Notes: generated by a model from the sequence alone, not told the origin. DNA of 64,000 nt from Babesia bovis T2Bo (GCF_000165395.2 NW_026261571.1:1140501-1204500), one strand, 5' to 3'; positions 18,601 through 28,330 are shown, counted from the first letter of the stretch. Program-made: numbers and translations.

Positions 18601-21165
18601 GGGATCCGATAACATCAGGATGGACTCATTATCAATGGAGTTGATAATCCCCTCGAGAAGACGGTCCCAATCGCGATCTCCATGTTGGAGCTTGTTTATA
18701 AAGCGTGCCTGCCAGTTTTCAAGCACCATTTTAATGGCTTCCAGCTTGTCACTGCGCTTTGGGCTATTTCCAGATTTCGCGAGCAGTGGCGTCACCACAT
18801 GGAATCCTAGATGTGTCATGAACCCATTAAGTACGTGTAAATCATGTACCCTAAGGCGGTCGAACACTTCGATTATCTCTGATAATGTCTTTTCCCAATC
18901 CTCGTGTAGGCTTTTATCTGCGGACAGCAGTTCATCTAGTTCGACTGGCACTAAATCCTTTAGGTGAGTGTTGGTACAGACGCCTAGTTTCCAGGAGATA
19001 TAGAAAAATGCAATCAGCCGCTCCATGAAGTCACTCCAAGCCACATCGTGCAGCTGCTTGGGGTAGTTGAGCAGGAGCGCATTGAGGCACCGTATGTGCA
19101 TAAGGTACATGGACCATGTTTCGGGCAAGCATTTGCTACGGTTGGCTGCAAACTGGCGCTCAACCAATATGACATACGTCATCAGCGCCTTTACGCAATG
19201 GTGGTACAGATCATCCCAGTGGAACACACTACAGACAACTAGCAGTGCTTGCAACACTGCTATAAGCGCATCCTGCATGACAGAGGACCGCATAACGTTC
19301 AACATGCGCTCGAATTGGTTCAGTAAAATTTCGCAGACTTCCTTCAGTAAAGGCCACTGTTCCGGTGCCTCATCGGTAGGTTCCGCAGCACTGTCATGTG
19401 GCTTGTGGAATAGCGGATCACTCGCCGCGACCTTGGGGTAAAATATACGATAAGGTGCAAAACAAGGCAGGTTACGATTCATTCCCATGGCGCTGCTGTA
19501 TAGCATATGCGCTGCCGTCAGCATGGTATCTATGGCGAGTGCGGATTCAACCAGCTCCAACTGCTGCATATCCATGGACTCAGTGGTCAATATTCTCGAT
19601 AGCTTGCCTATCACTCCGTTGGTCATGTTTGCAAAGTCCATGGCCACGGATCCTGGTACCAATTCAACAGCAAATATTGGAAGGAACTTAATGCACGTGT
19701 GTTGGAGTGGCCCAGTAGGCTCTATAAGGTCGATTTGGTCCGATAGTAGCTGGTGACCATCGCCATATTTATATATACCCTCGAAATAATGGTCTATCCG
19801 TTTATCATTTACCATACGGTGGCGCTTCACTACGAATTTCAGTATCTCCATTATCAGACTCCGTGTAGTTCTGTGGTGACACATGTCATCCAGCATTTCG
19901 TTTGACTGCATTATGGTTAGAAACCCGCGCATCCACGATATAACTCGCAGGAGCCCATCGGGACCCGTAGTTTCTATGAGCTCCATTTCGACAAAGTTGT
20001 ACAAACTTGCATACATGTCCAGTAGGGCCCTGTCTGGTGATTTCCCATAACTGCAGTAGTAGTACCCATGTTCCATGATCTTTGCTAATATCAGGGACCC
20101 CGTGTGTATAAACGATTGACCTGTGAGTATACTCCTCACGGTGCTGTAAAGCTCTTCTTTAGCAATCGGCTGCAGCCTTGGGTGATCAAATAGGACCCCC
20201 TTGGGCATGGACTCAATTGCTATTAACAGCACATCAGCCGAACTACCTGGCTTCAGATTGGACAGTAACTCAGTGGGTTGCGATAATATTGACAGACACA
20301 GGGCGTTAAGTATTTCCAGTACCAAGTCGATATGCACTATCTGCAGGGAATCAAATGAGCCAACCCGGTCTGGCATAACCTCGGCACTGGAGGACTTTGA
20401 ACTTGATAACGACTCGGAATGCAGGTGTTCCTTGTTATTAAACTTGCGACGGTGCCTTTTGGCAACCTTGGAATGACCCAGTATACATTGTACCAGCTGA
20501 CGGAACCCGCCCTCAACAATGGGATTCAAGGCACGGCTTTCTCCTGCCAACATCGAGTCCAAGAAGTACAAACTGCGCCTGCAAATATCCTCATAAAGAA
20601 GGATTAGCGAGTTGGATGAAAATGTTTGCAGCAGTGTTTGGACTGTGCGAAGGTGGACGGATTCATCAACTTTGGACAGCTTCGATATAGTTTCAAACAT
20701 CTTGAAAAGCATATCAATGTATATATACAACTCATTATTCTCCAATGGTATCCCGCTACTATCCTTCCGTTCGTGGTTTATCACGCTGCGGTGGTATAAA
20801 AAGTCAATAATGGTATACAGGTGGTGTATAGCAGAGATGTGGGTGACCAAGGGCTTCGTCTTGTTGTTGGCAAACGTTATTGCCTCCAGCAGGACGCAAC
20901 AGGACAACTTAGTGGGAAATGTTAGCAAAACCTTCTCGTCACCAGCCTTGGACAACGACTTTGTAAAATTGGTTATATTCTGCATCAATTCGTTGAACTT
21001 CGTGCGCATACCACTTCCAATTCTGGAACATTCTTTAGAACTCGCTTTTAGAGCGTCCAGTAATGCGGTACACCTCTGCTCCATTAATATCATGGTACCC
21101 TCTACGGTACTCGGCAATGGCTCCACCGTGGGTGGTTCCGTAGACTTGTTTTTAGACTTCTTCAT
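15700..21165 (-). CDS. MON2: Large Mon2-like ARM/HEAT-repeat trafficking protein
   Basis: An intronless 1,821-residue protein, the longest complete gene in the window. The N-terminus resembles the DCB domain of Mon2/BIG/GBF proteins (a helical segment around residues 80-115, then VHLRTVQTLLQTFSSNSL, DICRRSLYFLDSML, and PIVEGGFRQLVQCILG with the typical charged loop after it). The rest is alpha-helical ARM/HEAT-like material with no Sec7 catalytic segment (no FRLPGE-type motif), no kinase and no membrane span. The length is close to that of Mon2 (about 1,700), which acts at the trans-Golgi/endosome with Dop1 and P4-ATPases. The assignment rests on the N-terminal pattern, domain layout and length; another HEAT-repeat giant cannot be excluded. 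Codon usage is more GC-rich than in most neighbours. Confidence 0.58.
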   Translation of the reverse strand: MKKSKNKSTEPPTVEPLPSTVEGTMILMEQRCTALLDALKASSKECSRIGSGMRTKFNELMQNITNFTKSLSKAGDEKVLLTFPTKLSCCVLLEAITFANNKTKPLVTHISAIHHLYTIIDFLYHRSVINHERKDSSGIPLENNELYIYIDMLFKMFETISKLSKVDESVHLRTVQTLLQTFSSNSLILLYEDICRRSLYFLDSMLAGESRALNPIVEGGFRQLVQCILGHSKVAKRHRRKFNNKEHLHSESLSSSKSSSAEVMPDRVGSFDSLQIVHIDLVLEILNALCLSILSQPTELLSNLKPGSSADVLLIAIESMPKGVLFDHPRLQPIAKEELYSTVRSILTGQSFIHTGSLILAKIMEHGYYYCSYGKSPDRALLDMYASLYNFVEMELIETTGPDGLLRVISWMRGFLTIMQSNEMLDDMCHHRTTRSLIMEILKFVVKRHRMVNDKRIDHYFEGIYKYGDGHQLLSDQIDLIEPTGPLQHTCIKFLPIFAVELVPGSVAMDFANMTNGVIGKLSRILTTESMDMQQLELVESALAIDTMLTAAHMLYSSAMGMNRNLPCFAPYRIFYPKVAASDPLFHKPHDSAAEPTDEAPEQWPLLKEVCEILLNQFERMLNVMRSSVMQDALIAVLQALLVVCSVFHWDDLYHHCVKALMTYVILVERQFAANRSKCLPETWSMYLMHIRCLNALLLNYPKQLHDVAWSDFMERLIAFFYISWKLGVCTNTHLKDLVPVELDELLSADKSLHEDWEKTLSEIIEVFDRLRVHDLHVLNGFMTHLGFHVVTPLLAKSGNSPKRSDKLEAIKMVLENWQARFINKLQHGDRDWDRLLEGIINSIDNESILMLSDPEFLRSVFNTIIEYPHARQLDVVMMFTCIMMELTTERSVIEGMVQAVCRNIVSLCLAGHSTSNTSIDAGLCLLYKVLTDNATLSMDVINGMKMIVTTVPQIFAASNRIMDSLAFATKHVVESDDMVSTIALIDVFAVVVEDSVDFLQDQGCIQFVECAFILANRTYTSDSNAAFRAISLCLDFAEKMAARSFYFGVGDAPREREKLLWSLIFTGMKDLGCSEYTEIRQCAIKSLSLFIKGRLNKFDMELWILCCDKMLIPLADGLLDSLHHISSHQTVYIICDELYVAFKDCLGLYRDRCEDIMGKLILGLEKVVQATIGNKLMLPNELNSSLSLAIGIVTNIIIDYCQSDFIWDKCLSVLQTIKERDIEILRQNFFKSVCNIVVALGEREDGVENKLMQVIKMSLGDQPCDEAELTPSDECSVDYPASAVIPPWIFPGYEPVMENDSDIDPVIQQEWDSFPVSDCPYTYSDHPRKEAAPDSATSKSPFLSIYATLKLADDPKVKFTLRDKIQNSMGILQEMQLLQLVSLHYNPQMVISTDTLNRIKPLDVTKQVPRADHTEKPQRSSMYTLLSLEERVTVIGNIMTHIKEPPLFSLIETYSPVSKLFRCLGTIKSPGVYSMLLRALINRYLFGSGVKVDLALQLVDRLVASVREILVRFLTEVNEALTRDEAVAKFTGSKVYRLLIQTILPMVPMIFEVIKATLSKHTLQPVAVVLYQSCINLVKYVYLGLYVVMHFIGVDHLHQDRNVLLFWRSLIPTFQFFTALNYTDELETRVKYLRILHAVAIDAASALVVNPFSIAPPFIYSWVARILDSFADGQSAVLRRIALQRLCDAASSPFIPSLGPAHTEVADQAVRLRTFLTKRFFFVLSWHVRQFLRSTDSEIDILAALQLLESNSTLPNELIFDSAYMKKHRYLKFVQKRPLVSLAMPYLLDLLESDNKRVLRATRRILALFLEEMGAQVTPL

Positions 21166-21832
21166 TATGTCTAAATTTTGTCGTATCCACCATCATAGAG
21201 TGCACGAATTGACAGGCGTTGCCATTGCAACAGCTTTATTTTGGGGGAAATAGATGCATAAAATGCTAATCGTGTATCAATGTTGATTTATCTCCCGTAA
21301 TAGAACGCAGAAGGTCGTTCACCTTTGTAATGGTTTAACCTGTACAGAATAATGAAACTGCATAGAGCAACTACGACTACATCTTTTATGTACTACACGA
21401 TATTACACAGATCAATATAACTTATTCATTTGGTTGGATAATTACCATGTATATGTAAACAATATTATATAGATAAACATACCATAAAGCAATCACTAGT
21501 GGAATTATCGTTGTATTTAATTTCTCTTCATATACACCGCGGTTTCCAGTGATTATATAAAGACAAGATCTCAAGAACGTGAACAACATCAACGCTAATA
21601 TGCCACGGTACCTATATTAGACATTACCATGGGTATTCACAAGCACATCACAGGTACATTTGCTGTATGTGGAATTAATAGGTAGATAGTGTATTATTAT
21701 ACAGGATATTATGGTCTTATTTTAGGATGAGCACTTGCGCGTCATTGTTGGTGTGGCCTAACATGACATATGCCCAGACTCTGTATTAATAAATATTATT
21801 GCCTAAAGATGTTGCCTTTGTAATTCACTAAG
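21166..21832. other. Divergent intergenic gap
   Basis: About 670 bp between the Mon2-like and SRP54 starts. The only coding hint is a tiny two-exon frame beginning at ATG 21629 (MGIHKHIT, then GYYGLILG after a possible intron), too short to support. No RNA gene was recognised. Confidence 0.45.
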
Positions 21833-23559
21833 ATGGTGTTGGCTGAATTAAGCGAGCAGATAACTCAGGCGTTCCGCAAGTTACACGCGCGGACTATTAT
21901 CACCGAGGAGGTAGGTTGTCAGGGCATCTGTTCATGAATTCCCAGGTCATTGACGAAGTTATCGGTGATATTGTTCGGGCGCTCCTATCTGCTGATGTTA
22001 ATGTTAAGTTAGTTAGGCAACTGCGTGAAAATGTTAAGCTTCAAGTGCGTCTCCATGCCGACGCGCTGGGAGCGAATAAACGCAAGTTCATCCAAAAGGT
22101 AATTTTTAGTACATCCATTGGCTTGTAACTTCCTAGAACAACTGTTTCTTGCACGCGTGGTTGGTATATGCATGATCTGGTGTTATTTTATAGATTATTG
22201 TTGTATTCTCGGGAATATATGCTACATATTCATATAAGTGTGGTTACAGTAATCTCTATCGTATGTTGCTTACCGTTTAACTTTTATTAGGCTGTTATTG
22301 AAGAATTCATTAACATGCTAAGCAGCGATCGTAAACCGTATGTTCCTAAAAAAGGTCACGCAAACATTATTATGTTTGTCGGTTTGCAGGGTGCTGGTAA
22401 AACTACTACGTGTACTAAATTCGCGTATCACTATCAAAAGAAGGGCTGGCGTACAGCATTGATCTGTGCAGATACATTCCGTGCTGGTGCCTTCGACCAG
22501 TTAAAGCAAAATGCGGCTAAGGTTAAAATACCATTTTTCGGTAGCTACTCCGAGGCCAATGCCGTGCGAGTTGCTGCCGAGGGTGTAGCTAAATTCAAAG
22601 AAGAGAAGTACGACATCATTATCGTAGACACCTCAGGTCGTCATAAACAAGAGGAGTCTCTTTTCGAGGAGATGCGCCTCATCCACGAAGCAGTGAAGCC
22701 AGATGACGTTATCTTCGTTATGGACAGTCACATTGGTCAGGCGTGCTACGACCAAGCGGCGGCTTTCAACAAGGTGGTTGACGTCGGTAGTGTTATCATC
22801 ACTAAACTTGATGGTCACGCCAAAGGTGGCGGCGCCCTCGCCGCCGTTGCTGCTACCAATTCACCTATTATTTTCATCGGTACTGGTGAGCATTTCGACA
22901 ACTTCGAGAAGTTCGACGCCAAGTCGTTCGTGTCTCGTATGCTGGGCATGGGTGATATCAATGGATTGATTAATACCATCCAGGAGATAGTTGGGATGAA
23001 CACCAACAAGGAAATGGTAGATCGCATATCATCTGGGATTTATACACTTAGGGACATGTATGAGCAAATCACGAATATACTCAAAATGGGTCCCCTGAGT
23101 CAAGTGGTATCCATGTTCCCGGGAATGTTCCCCGGGGTATTCGACTCCAATAGTGAACAGGTTGGTGTAGCGAATATCAAGAAGTTCCTGTGCATAATGG
23201 ACTCAATGACCTCCGATGAGTTGGATTGCGACAAGCCGTTATCCGAGTCGCGCATCGTACGTATCGCACGTGGATCAGGATCCACTATAGGAGAGATCAA
23301 CCAGTTGATGGAGCACTATAAGGTGCTGCAGAAACTGGTTGGAAAGTTAGGGAAGTCGTCCCTAAGCAAGGAAAACGTAAATCAGACCCTGATGCGCAAC
23401 CCACAGCAAATGATGTCGCGCTTGCAGCAAACCATTGACCCCAAACTGCTAAGCCGTATGGGCGGAGCCACCAACGTCATGAAGTTCATGAAGGAGTTCT
23501 CGCAAATGGACGGCTCCGCCGCCATGATGAAACAAATGGGTGCTGGATTGAAACGATGA
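21833..23559 (+). CDS. SRP54: Signal recognition particle 54 kDa protein
   Basis: Three exons (21833-21910, 21946-22098, 22291-23559) give 499 residues, the usual size. Order of parts: N-domain helices (MVLAELSEQITQAFRKLH); the SRP GTPase G-domain with G1 FVGLQGAGKTTTCTKFAYHY, the DTFRAGAFDQLK insertion box, G3 IIIVDTSGRHKQE and G4 TKLDGHAKGGG; and a C-terminal methionine-rich M-domain (MLGMGDINGLI onward, later LMRNPQQMMSRLQQ and MKFMKEFSQMDGSAAMM) that binds signal sequences and SRP RNA. It targets ribosomes with secretory nascent chains to the ER. All key GTPase residues are present. The second intron is 192 nt. Its 3' end converges with the KH protein gene. Confidence 0.98.
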
Positions 23560-23736
23560 GCACCGCTTCTAATAATCGTATGTGTACTACAGTTATGCCT
23601 GATCTAGTTGCATAAAGTATTCATAGTTATATCACGCAATACAGTGTCAAGTATTAATAATGCCAAAATATTGGGTATACTTTCCAGTGGTTAATTGCTC
23701 CATACAAGTGATTCATTAACGCTGGGTTCATTATTA

Positions 23737-24822
23737 TCACGAAAATGCGTTTTCCGGTACGGCTAAAGTGTACTTGGGATAATCAATGAAGGCGAAATCA
23801 CGCGATAGAACAGCAGGGGATTCCTGTATGAATACACCCAACCACTCGCAAGCTTTCTCTACGTTCTCGGCGAATCCATATAGCGTCACTATAGTCTCCT
23901 TTATGTTCCCCCATTCGTAGTTCTGCTTACCGGCAATTATACCAACCCCGGATAGTTGGCGTAAGCGGTTGCACCGGACGCCTTCCTCCTGCATTAGAAG
24001 TTTCTTACGGTCCAGTGGTATGATAACATCCAGCTCAAACTTGACGTTGAGCACCCTCCCGGATACTATTCGCTGTGATTCCTTGTCTAAAGTGAGCACC
24101 TCGTTTTGGATAATCCTGTACAGAGGCCTAAGAGCCATTAGTATGTCAACAAGAGTGCCCTCGAATAACAGAGCAGTGTTCGTACGATGACATGGGTACC
24201 CAACACCGGTAAAATCGCCACGGCTGCCCCTGCCGGATTGAGTTAACCCGAAGTTAAGAGTAGACTGTAAACGCTTTAGATTCGTACCGTGTTTGCCAAT
24301 ATAGAGTCCAGCAACTGTATGGTTAAGAGCTATTTTAAACAACGAATTTGATGTCAACCTAGATGCTAAGGGGAACTTGTATATCGGTGCCTTACTAGGA
24401 GATATCAAAGGTTCCTGATGACTGCAGTGATCCCATGCATTGTCCTTATGAACACCATTGTGAAATGGAAAAGGGGAATATATATCCAGTGGGAAGTCAT
24501 TTGTGTATTTATACTGCTGTGGAAACCAGTCTGATGGGCTATTATACATCCCTGTGGTCTGCAGTTCATTTGATTTCATACCTAGCCAATCGAAATTGGA
24601 ATTAAATCTAGACTTTAAATCGGTGGTGTCCATTTCAGTTTGTAAAGTGGAAAACATTTGGCCCGTGTATGGCAATTCTGAATTATTTTTGGAACCAGCT
24701 GATATGCTTGTATTTTCACTACTGTCATTGTAGTACTCCATGTCCCCAGGCAAACATTCCGTGTCATCCAATGTGACAGGGTTGCGTTTTTGGTATTCAA
24801 TGAGAAACCTTCCAAGATCCAT
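23737..24822 (-). CDS. KH-domain RNA-binding protein
   Basis: An intronless 361-residue protein. The N-terminal ~150 residues are polar and low in predicted structure, rich in Asn, Ser, Tyr and Asp. At about residue 165 a KH motif appears: ALNHTVAGLYIGKHGTNLKR, with the RNA-gripping loop I-G-K-H-G. Two further alpha-beta segments (TNTALLFEGTLVDILMALRP and the C-terminal GIIAGKQ region) may be more divergent KH-like folds. Likely a cytoplasmic or nuclear RNA regulator; the target is unknown. It lies at the left edge of the 1.36-kb gene-free gap. Confidence 0.72.
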   Translation of the reverse strand: MDLGRFLIEYQKRNPVTLDDTECLPGDMEYYNDSSENTSISAGSKNNSELPYTGQMFSTLQTEMDTTDLKSRFNSNFDWLGMKSNELQTTGMYNSPSDWFPQQYKYTNDFPLDIYSPFPFHNGVHKDNAWDHCSHQEPLISPSKAPIYKFPLASRLTSNSLFKIALNHTVAGLYIGKHGTNLKRLQSTLNFGLTQSGRGSRGDFTGVGYPCHRTNTALLFEGTLVDILMALRPLYRIIQNEVLTLDKESQRIVSGRVLNVKFELDVIIPLDRKKLLMQEEGVRCNRLRQLSGVGIIAGKQNYEWGNIKETIVTLYGFAENVEKACEWLGVFIQESPAVLSRDFAFIDYPKYTLAVPENAFS

Positions 24823-26182
24823 TGTAGTGTAGTTAATAGACTGTTAATTTAATGACATACGTGACCCATGCCAGCGATATCACCGAACCTGTGACACTTA
24901 TATATCTTGAAGTATTACAAGTTAACCTTATGTGTACGATGGTACTAATTCTACATTGAAGTCTATAATGTAGTTCAATATATCCACCAGATTCATAAAG
25001 CATGTTACTAACCTAGGTAATAACAGTTCCAGACTCTTATTTACCTACGATACTCCGTAGTGTTGCTAATGTTAATTTCAGATTTACTTAAACCGACAGT
25101 TATATCCCTTTGATAACTAATGCTTGAAAATAGAGTCATAAATAAGTATGCTTCAGAGGCGTCCTGTCGATAGTAAAACTAGCTTTATATTACTTCATTG
25201 AAAATATATCACTTGAAGATTAACTGTATAGATGCCCACGTCACTATTAAGATATATTAAACCATCAAATCTACATACCACCTCCCGAATTTATTAACAC
25301 AAGATAATTTCAGTAGTAGTACTGAAATGTATACTTCCTTAGAAACTCAACATTTAGTATAGTCGCAATAAGTCAATGTCAATATTTTTTGAGATGGTAA
25401 ATGTCGTTTTTTAGATAAGATATTGACGCATTAATTTTACTGTTTCTTACTTAGTAGCGCTATACTTAGCTCTGTAGACCAGCTGATATACAGAATAGTG
25501 TTCTGCGTCTACGATTCTATGAGTGGACACTAAAAAGTCTGCATTATTAGATACAAGTTGTAAACATCGAGGCTCAAATGCACCACAAGCAACGAAAAAA
25601 TATTGACAGCACAAGCGTATATTTTTTATGTAGTCCACCTCATCATTAGAGCATATGTGACTGTCCCTTCAAATGTTAACGCAGAGAAAATTTTTTCCCC
25701 GATGCAGTGACTAGCCAACTGGTACAATAAAGCATGGATTGGACTAATTAAAGATATACACGGAAGTACCTAACAACTTTATATCTCAATGAATCCACAA
25801 ATAGGTATCCATAGATTATAGGTAACCGTATATATTCATAGGTCAACAAAAGGAAGTATATAAAATCGATACCAAAAGATTGTTACATTCCCAGATGTTC
25901 GTCACAGAAGGCATATTCATACTATTGCATTCATGCGAGCAAATGAGTTACTAGAATCATACGATATCTATGCATTTTCCTGTGTATAAAGCTGGTGTCT
26001 AATAACCGTTCCCAGGTATTTCCCAGTTATATATCCATAAGGATAGATAATAACGACTGAATAACAACTGAAATCGTACATGTGTATGATTTACGACAGT
26101 TTATATATTATGTGTAACGTGATGTGTATGAAGTAAATGGCACTTTTCCTCCCTGGAAAATGTTATCAATACCTGATTTTCA
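24823..26182. other. Longest gene-free gap (1.36 kb), AT-rich
   Basis: No supported gene. The best coding hint is a 63-codon minus-strand frame at 25447-25638 (with FFVACGAFEPRCLQLVSNN) that extends a little upstream in frame, but I find no convincing partner exons. The gap is AT-rich and lies between divergent genes, so it must hold two promoters. It also coincides with a change in third-codon-base preference between the two sides of the window. Confidence 0.45.
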
Positions 26183-27337
26183 ATGGGTGTCAATGGACTT
26201 ATTAAATTTATCAAGTATAGATTCCCTGAAATAATCGTACCAGCACCGAATTTTGAAGTATTCGGAGGAAGGCGAATATTCATAGATTGCGCAATCCTAC
26301 TACAACGTAGCATTCATGCAGCAACGACAGCGATTTTACGGAGAAGACGAAGTGACTATAAGAAGGGTATATCACCAGTTTACCAAACAACAGATTCACA
26401 GGAAACAACAACACATATATAGATGTCCACGCTATACGTAATGAAATTTGCAACCATGCGATTAAACCGCTGTTGCGCATGAACCAACAATTACGAGAAG
26501 TGCGTACTGGAGGTGGCATAGACGCTACTTTTGTCCTGGGCTCATCGCTTACCGTTAAGGACCTTTACATCGCAAGTCGTAACACAAGTGATGACAATGC
26601 AATAAACGTACTAGATTGCAAAAACCCGCAGTTAAGGGATTCACTGCGATTGTTTTTTGAAAACTCCAGCGTCAGACTCTATGCTGCGCCCAGCGAGCGT
26701 GATATGCTGCAGTTCGCCCAGAGGCTGTCGGATGCATTCGCCTGTGTAGAAGTGAGGCAGCCAAATATCGTAAGGCGATGCGTGGAGTTCTGCGACAGAG
26801 AAACTGACTGCGTTTTATCAGATGATACCAACGCCATCGCACTAGGGTAGGTCCTGTATACACCCCTACAATCCAACAGAGCACCTAATGTAATAAGGGA
26901 CTACTGCGGCAAGAATGTCAGCACTACGATCAATCATATCGCATTGTTGGATGCTATGGGTAGGTTATATGTTTTGAGGATACATTTCAAAGGATTCTCA
27001 CGTGATCAGTTCGTGGACTTCTGCGTATTATGCGGGACGGATGGTATACCGCTAATACCGCATATAGGTTTGTTTGAGTCTTTAAGTAATCAGCTTTCGC
27101 AGGACCTGAAAGAGCTTATCGTATTGTATCTAGTTTTAACTCCCTAGAAGCGTTCATTCATTCAGAAACGCTAGACAACTTCCTACGTGTACCAAACGTA
27201 CACAAAACACTGCAAAAGGTATAGTCATACACTGTTGTCAATATATCACCCAGCGAAATGTAAACTTGGATGAATTCAAAAATTCACTTATGGATGTAAA
27301 ATCACTAAGAAACACCCTAATTGACATAAACGTATGA
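26183..27337 (+). CDS. FEN1/XPG-family nuclease homologue with partly degenerate active site
   Basis: Six exons (26183-26366, 26402-26846, 26880-26959, 26993-27067, 27103-27218, 27254-27337) join to 327 residues, with five introns of 33-35 nt. Family marks: the N-region MGVNGLIKFIKYRFPE with GGRRIFIDCAILLQ (Asp35); the I-region APSE160-R-D162 and CVLSDD203-T-N205-AIALG; and VDFCVLCGTD253 with the helix-two-turn-helix HIGPERAYRIV. Of the seven acidic metal ligands of FEN1, the one in FVFDG is lost (FVLGS here), the second Asp of the EDMD motif is Asn205, and one Glu is Asp162. Cleavage is therefore probably weakened or absent, and a DNA/RNA-binding role like that of other pseudo-XPG proteins is possible. 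There is no PCNA-box C-terminus. Confidence 0.82.
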
Positions 27338-27470
27338 AATGGAGATATTTAATGTCAAAGGACGTAGAACATTACCATCCAAAAAACAGATCAAATTGTG
27401 AACACCCTGTATGTACTATAATCGGGAAAGAAGTACAATTGAACATTTAGGAATTAGTAATTCTATTATT

Positions 27471-27535
27471 ATAAAGTGAGACTATACATGGAGTCCATAT
27501 CAGTACCCTGAAGAGGACGTGTAGTGTCACTTTAT
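27471..27535. repeat. 14-bp inverted repeat between convergent genes
   Basis: ATAAAGTGAGACTA at 27471-27484 and TAGTGTCACTTTAT at 27522-27535 are reverse complements at 13 of 14 positions, with a 37-nt spacer that itself contains the small palindrome ATGGAGTCCAT. It sits between the 3' ends of the FEN-like and IF-3 genes, so it may form an RNA hairpin in either transcript. Confidence 0.6.
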
Positions 27536-27582
27536 AGTGTAATATTATAGGAACAGAATATAACAACACGATTGAATGTTAG

Positions 27583-28330
27583 TTATATGGGCCAAAATTT
27601 CAATTGCAACTGACGTTGCCTAAGGTCTACCTTGCTACGTAATGTAAAAGGACGACCCACGTCGGCCAACTGAGCGTATATGTACTCAACACGCTGTATC
27701 AGCGGATTCTCCAAAGAAAACGATAAAGGGAGTGTACTGTCAGCAGGTGGCGATATCGATGCAGATTGCTTGCGATTGGATTTAGTAAACACCACCAACT
27801 CAACACGATTGCCTGATTCTAAAAATTTTCGAGCTGATTGAATCTTGCGTTTAAAGTCATTCTCAGCGCAATGGGCCGATATTTGCACTACTTTTACCTT
27901 AAGACTAGGATCAAAGCGAAATACAGCATTGGAATCCTGCGAACCTGTCTCCACAGGCTTTGGCTTATGCTGCTCAATAAAATCCTCATACTTAGCCAAG
28001 ACGCAAATTGGCGGAGTAGATGACGGGCGGAATAGTATTAAATTGACACCTTCCCGTTTAGCAACGCTTAATGCCTCAGGAGTGTCAAAATCACCAACAA
28101 ACTTCCCGTCACGTAAAACACGAACACGAGGAGCTGTAATCTGGTCATCCAGCGGTAGCTGTAGGTATTAGTAGATAACTATGCTAACATACCTTCGGAC
28201 TACCGTCAGATAGCGTGCGATATGACCTAGGAGGACCAAGCGACTGACATCGAGACTCAATAGTTACACACTCACAAGTAGGAGCACACACCCTAGCGTA
28301 GATCCTCTTAAAGACGTTATTAAAGTACAT
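27583..28330 (-). CDS. Translation initiation factor IF-3, organellar
   Basis: Two exons (28193-28330, 27583-28158; 34-nt intron) give 237 residues. The bacterial-type IF-3 N-domain is seen in LPLDDQITAPRVRVL, FVGDFDTPEALSVAKREG and PICVLAKYEDF. The C-domain is in FDPSLKVKVVQISAHCAEN, then DFKRKIQSARKFLESGNRVE. IF-3 keeps the small ribosomal subunit free and checks the start codon, so a nuclear copy must serve the mitochondrion or apicoplast. The first 45 residues (MYFNNVFKRIYARVCAPTC onward) are basic but lack a hydrophobic signal peptide, which favours the mitochondrion if this start is right. The ATG at 28330 overlaps the last 11 bases of the upstream mTERF gene. Confidence 0.88.

Noticed and set aside
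18125..18967. 280-codon plus-strand open frame
   Set aside because: It lies wholly antisense to the 1,821-residue Mon2-like gene, with a composition (many Ser/Arg/Thr) typical of a shadow frame and no recognisable domain.
20612..21253. 213-codon plus-strand frame antisense to the Mon2-like N-terminus
   Set aside because: Shadow of a long coding exon; no start context, signal or homology.
21629..21730. Tiny two-exon peptide gene (16 residues) upstream of SRP54
   Set aside because: Too short to distinguish from chance and matches no known micro-protein.
25447..25638. 63-codon minus-strand frame in the 1.36-kb gap as a real gene
   Set aside because: Looks protein-like but no splice partners or start could be found; left as a remark on the gap.
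28320..28330. The mTERF/IF-3 overlap as a sequencing frameshift splitting one fusion gene
   Set aside because: The mTERF frame ends after a complete-looking C-terminus and IF-3 has its own start and complete N-domain, so two genes are more likely than one broken gene.
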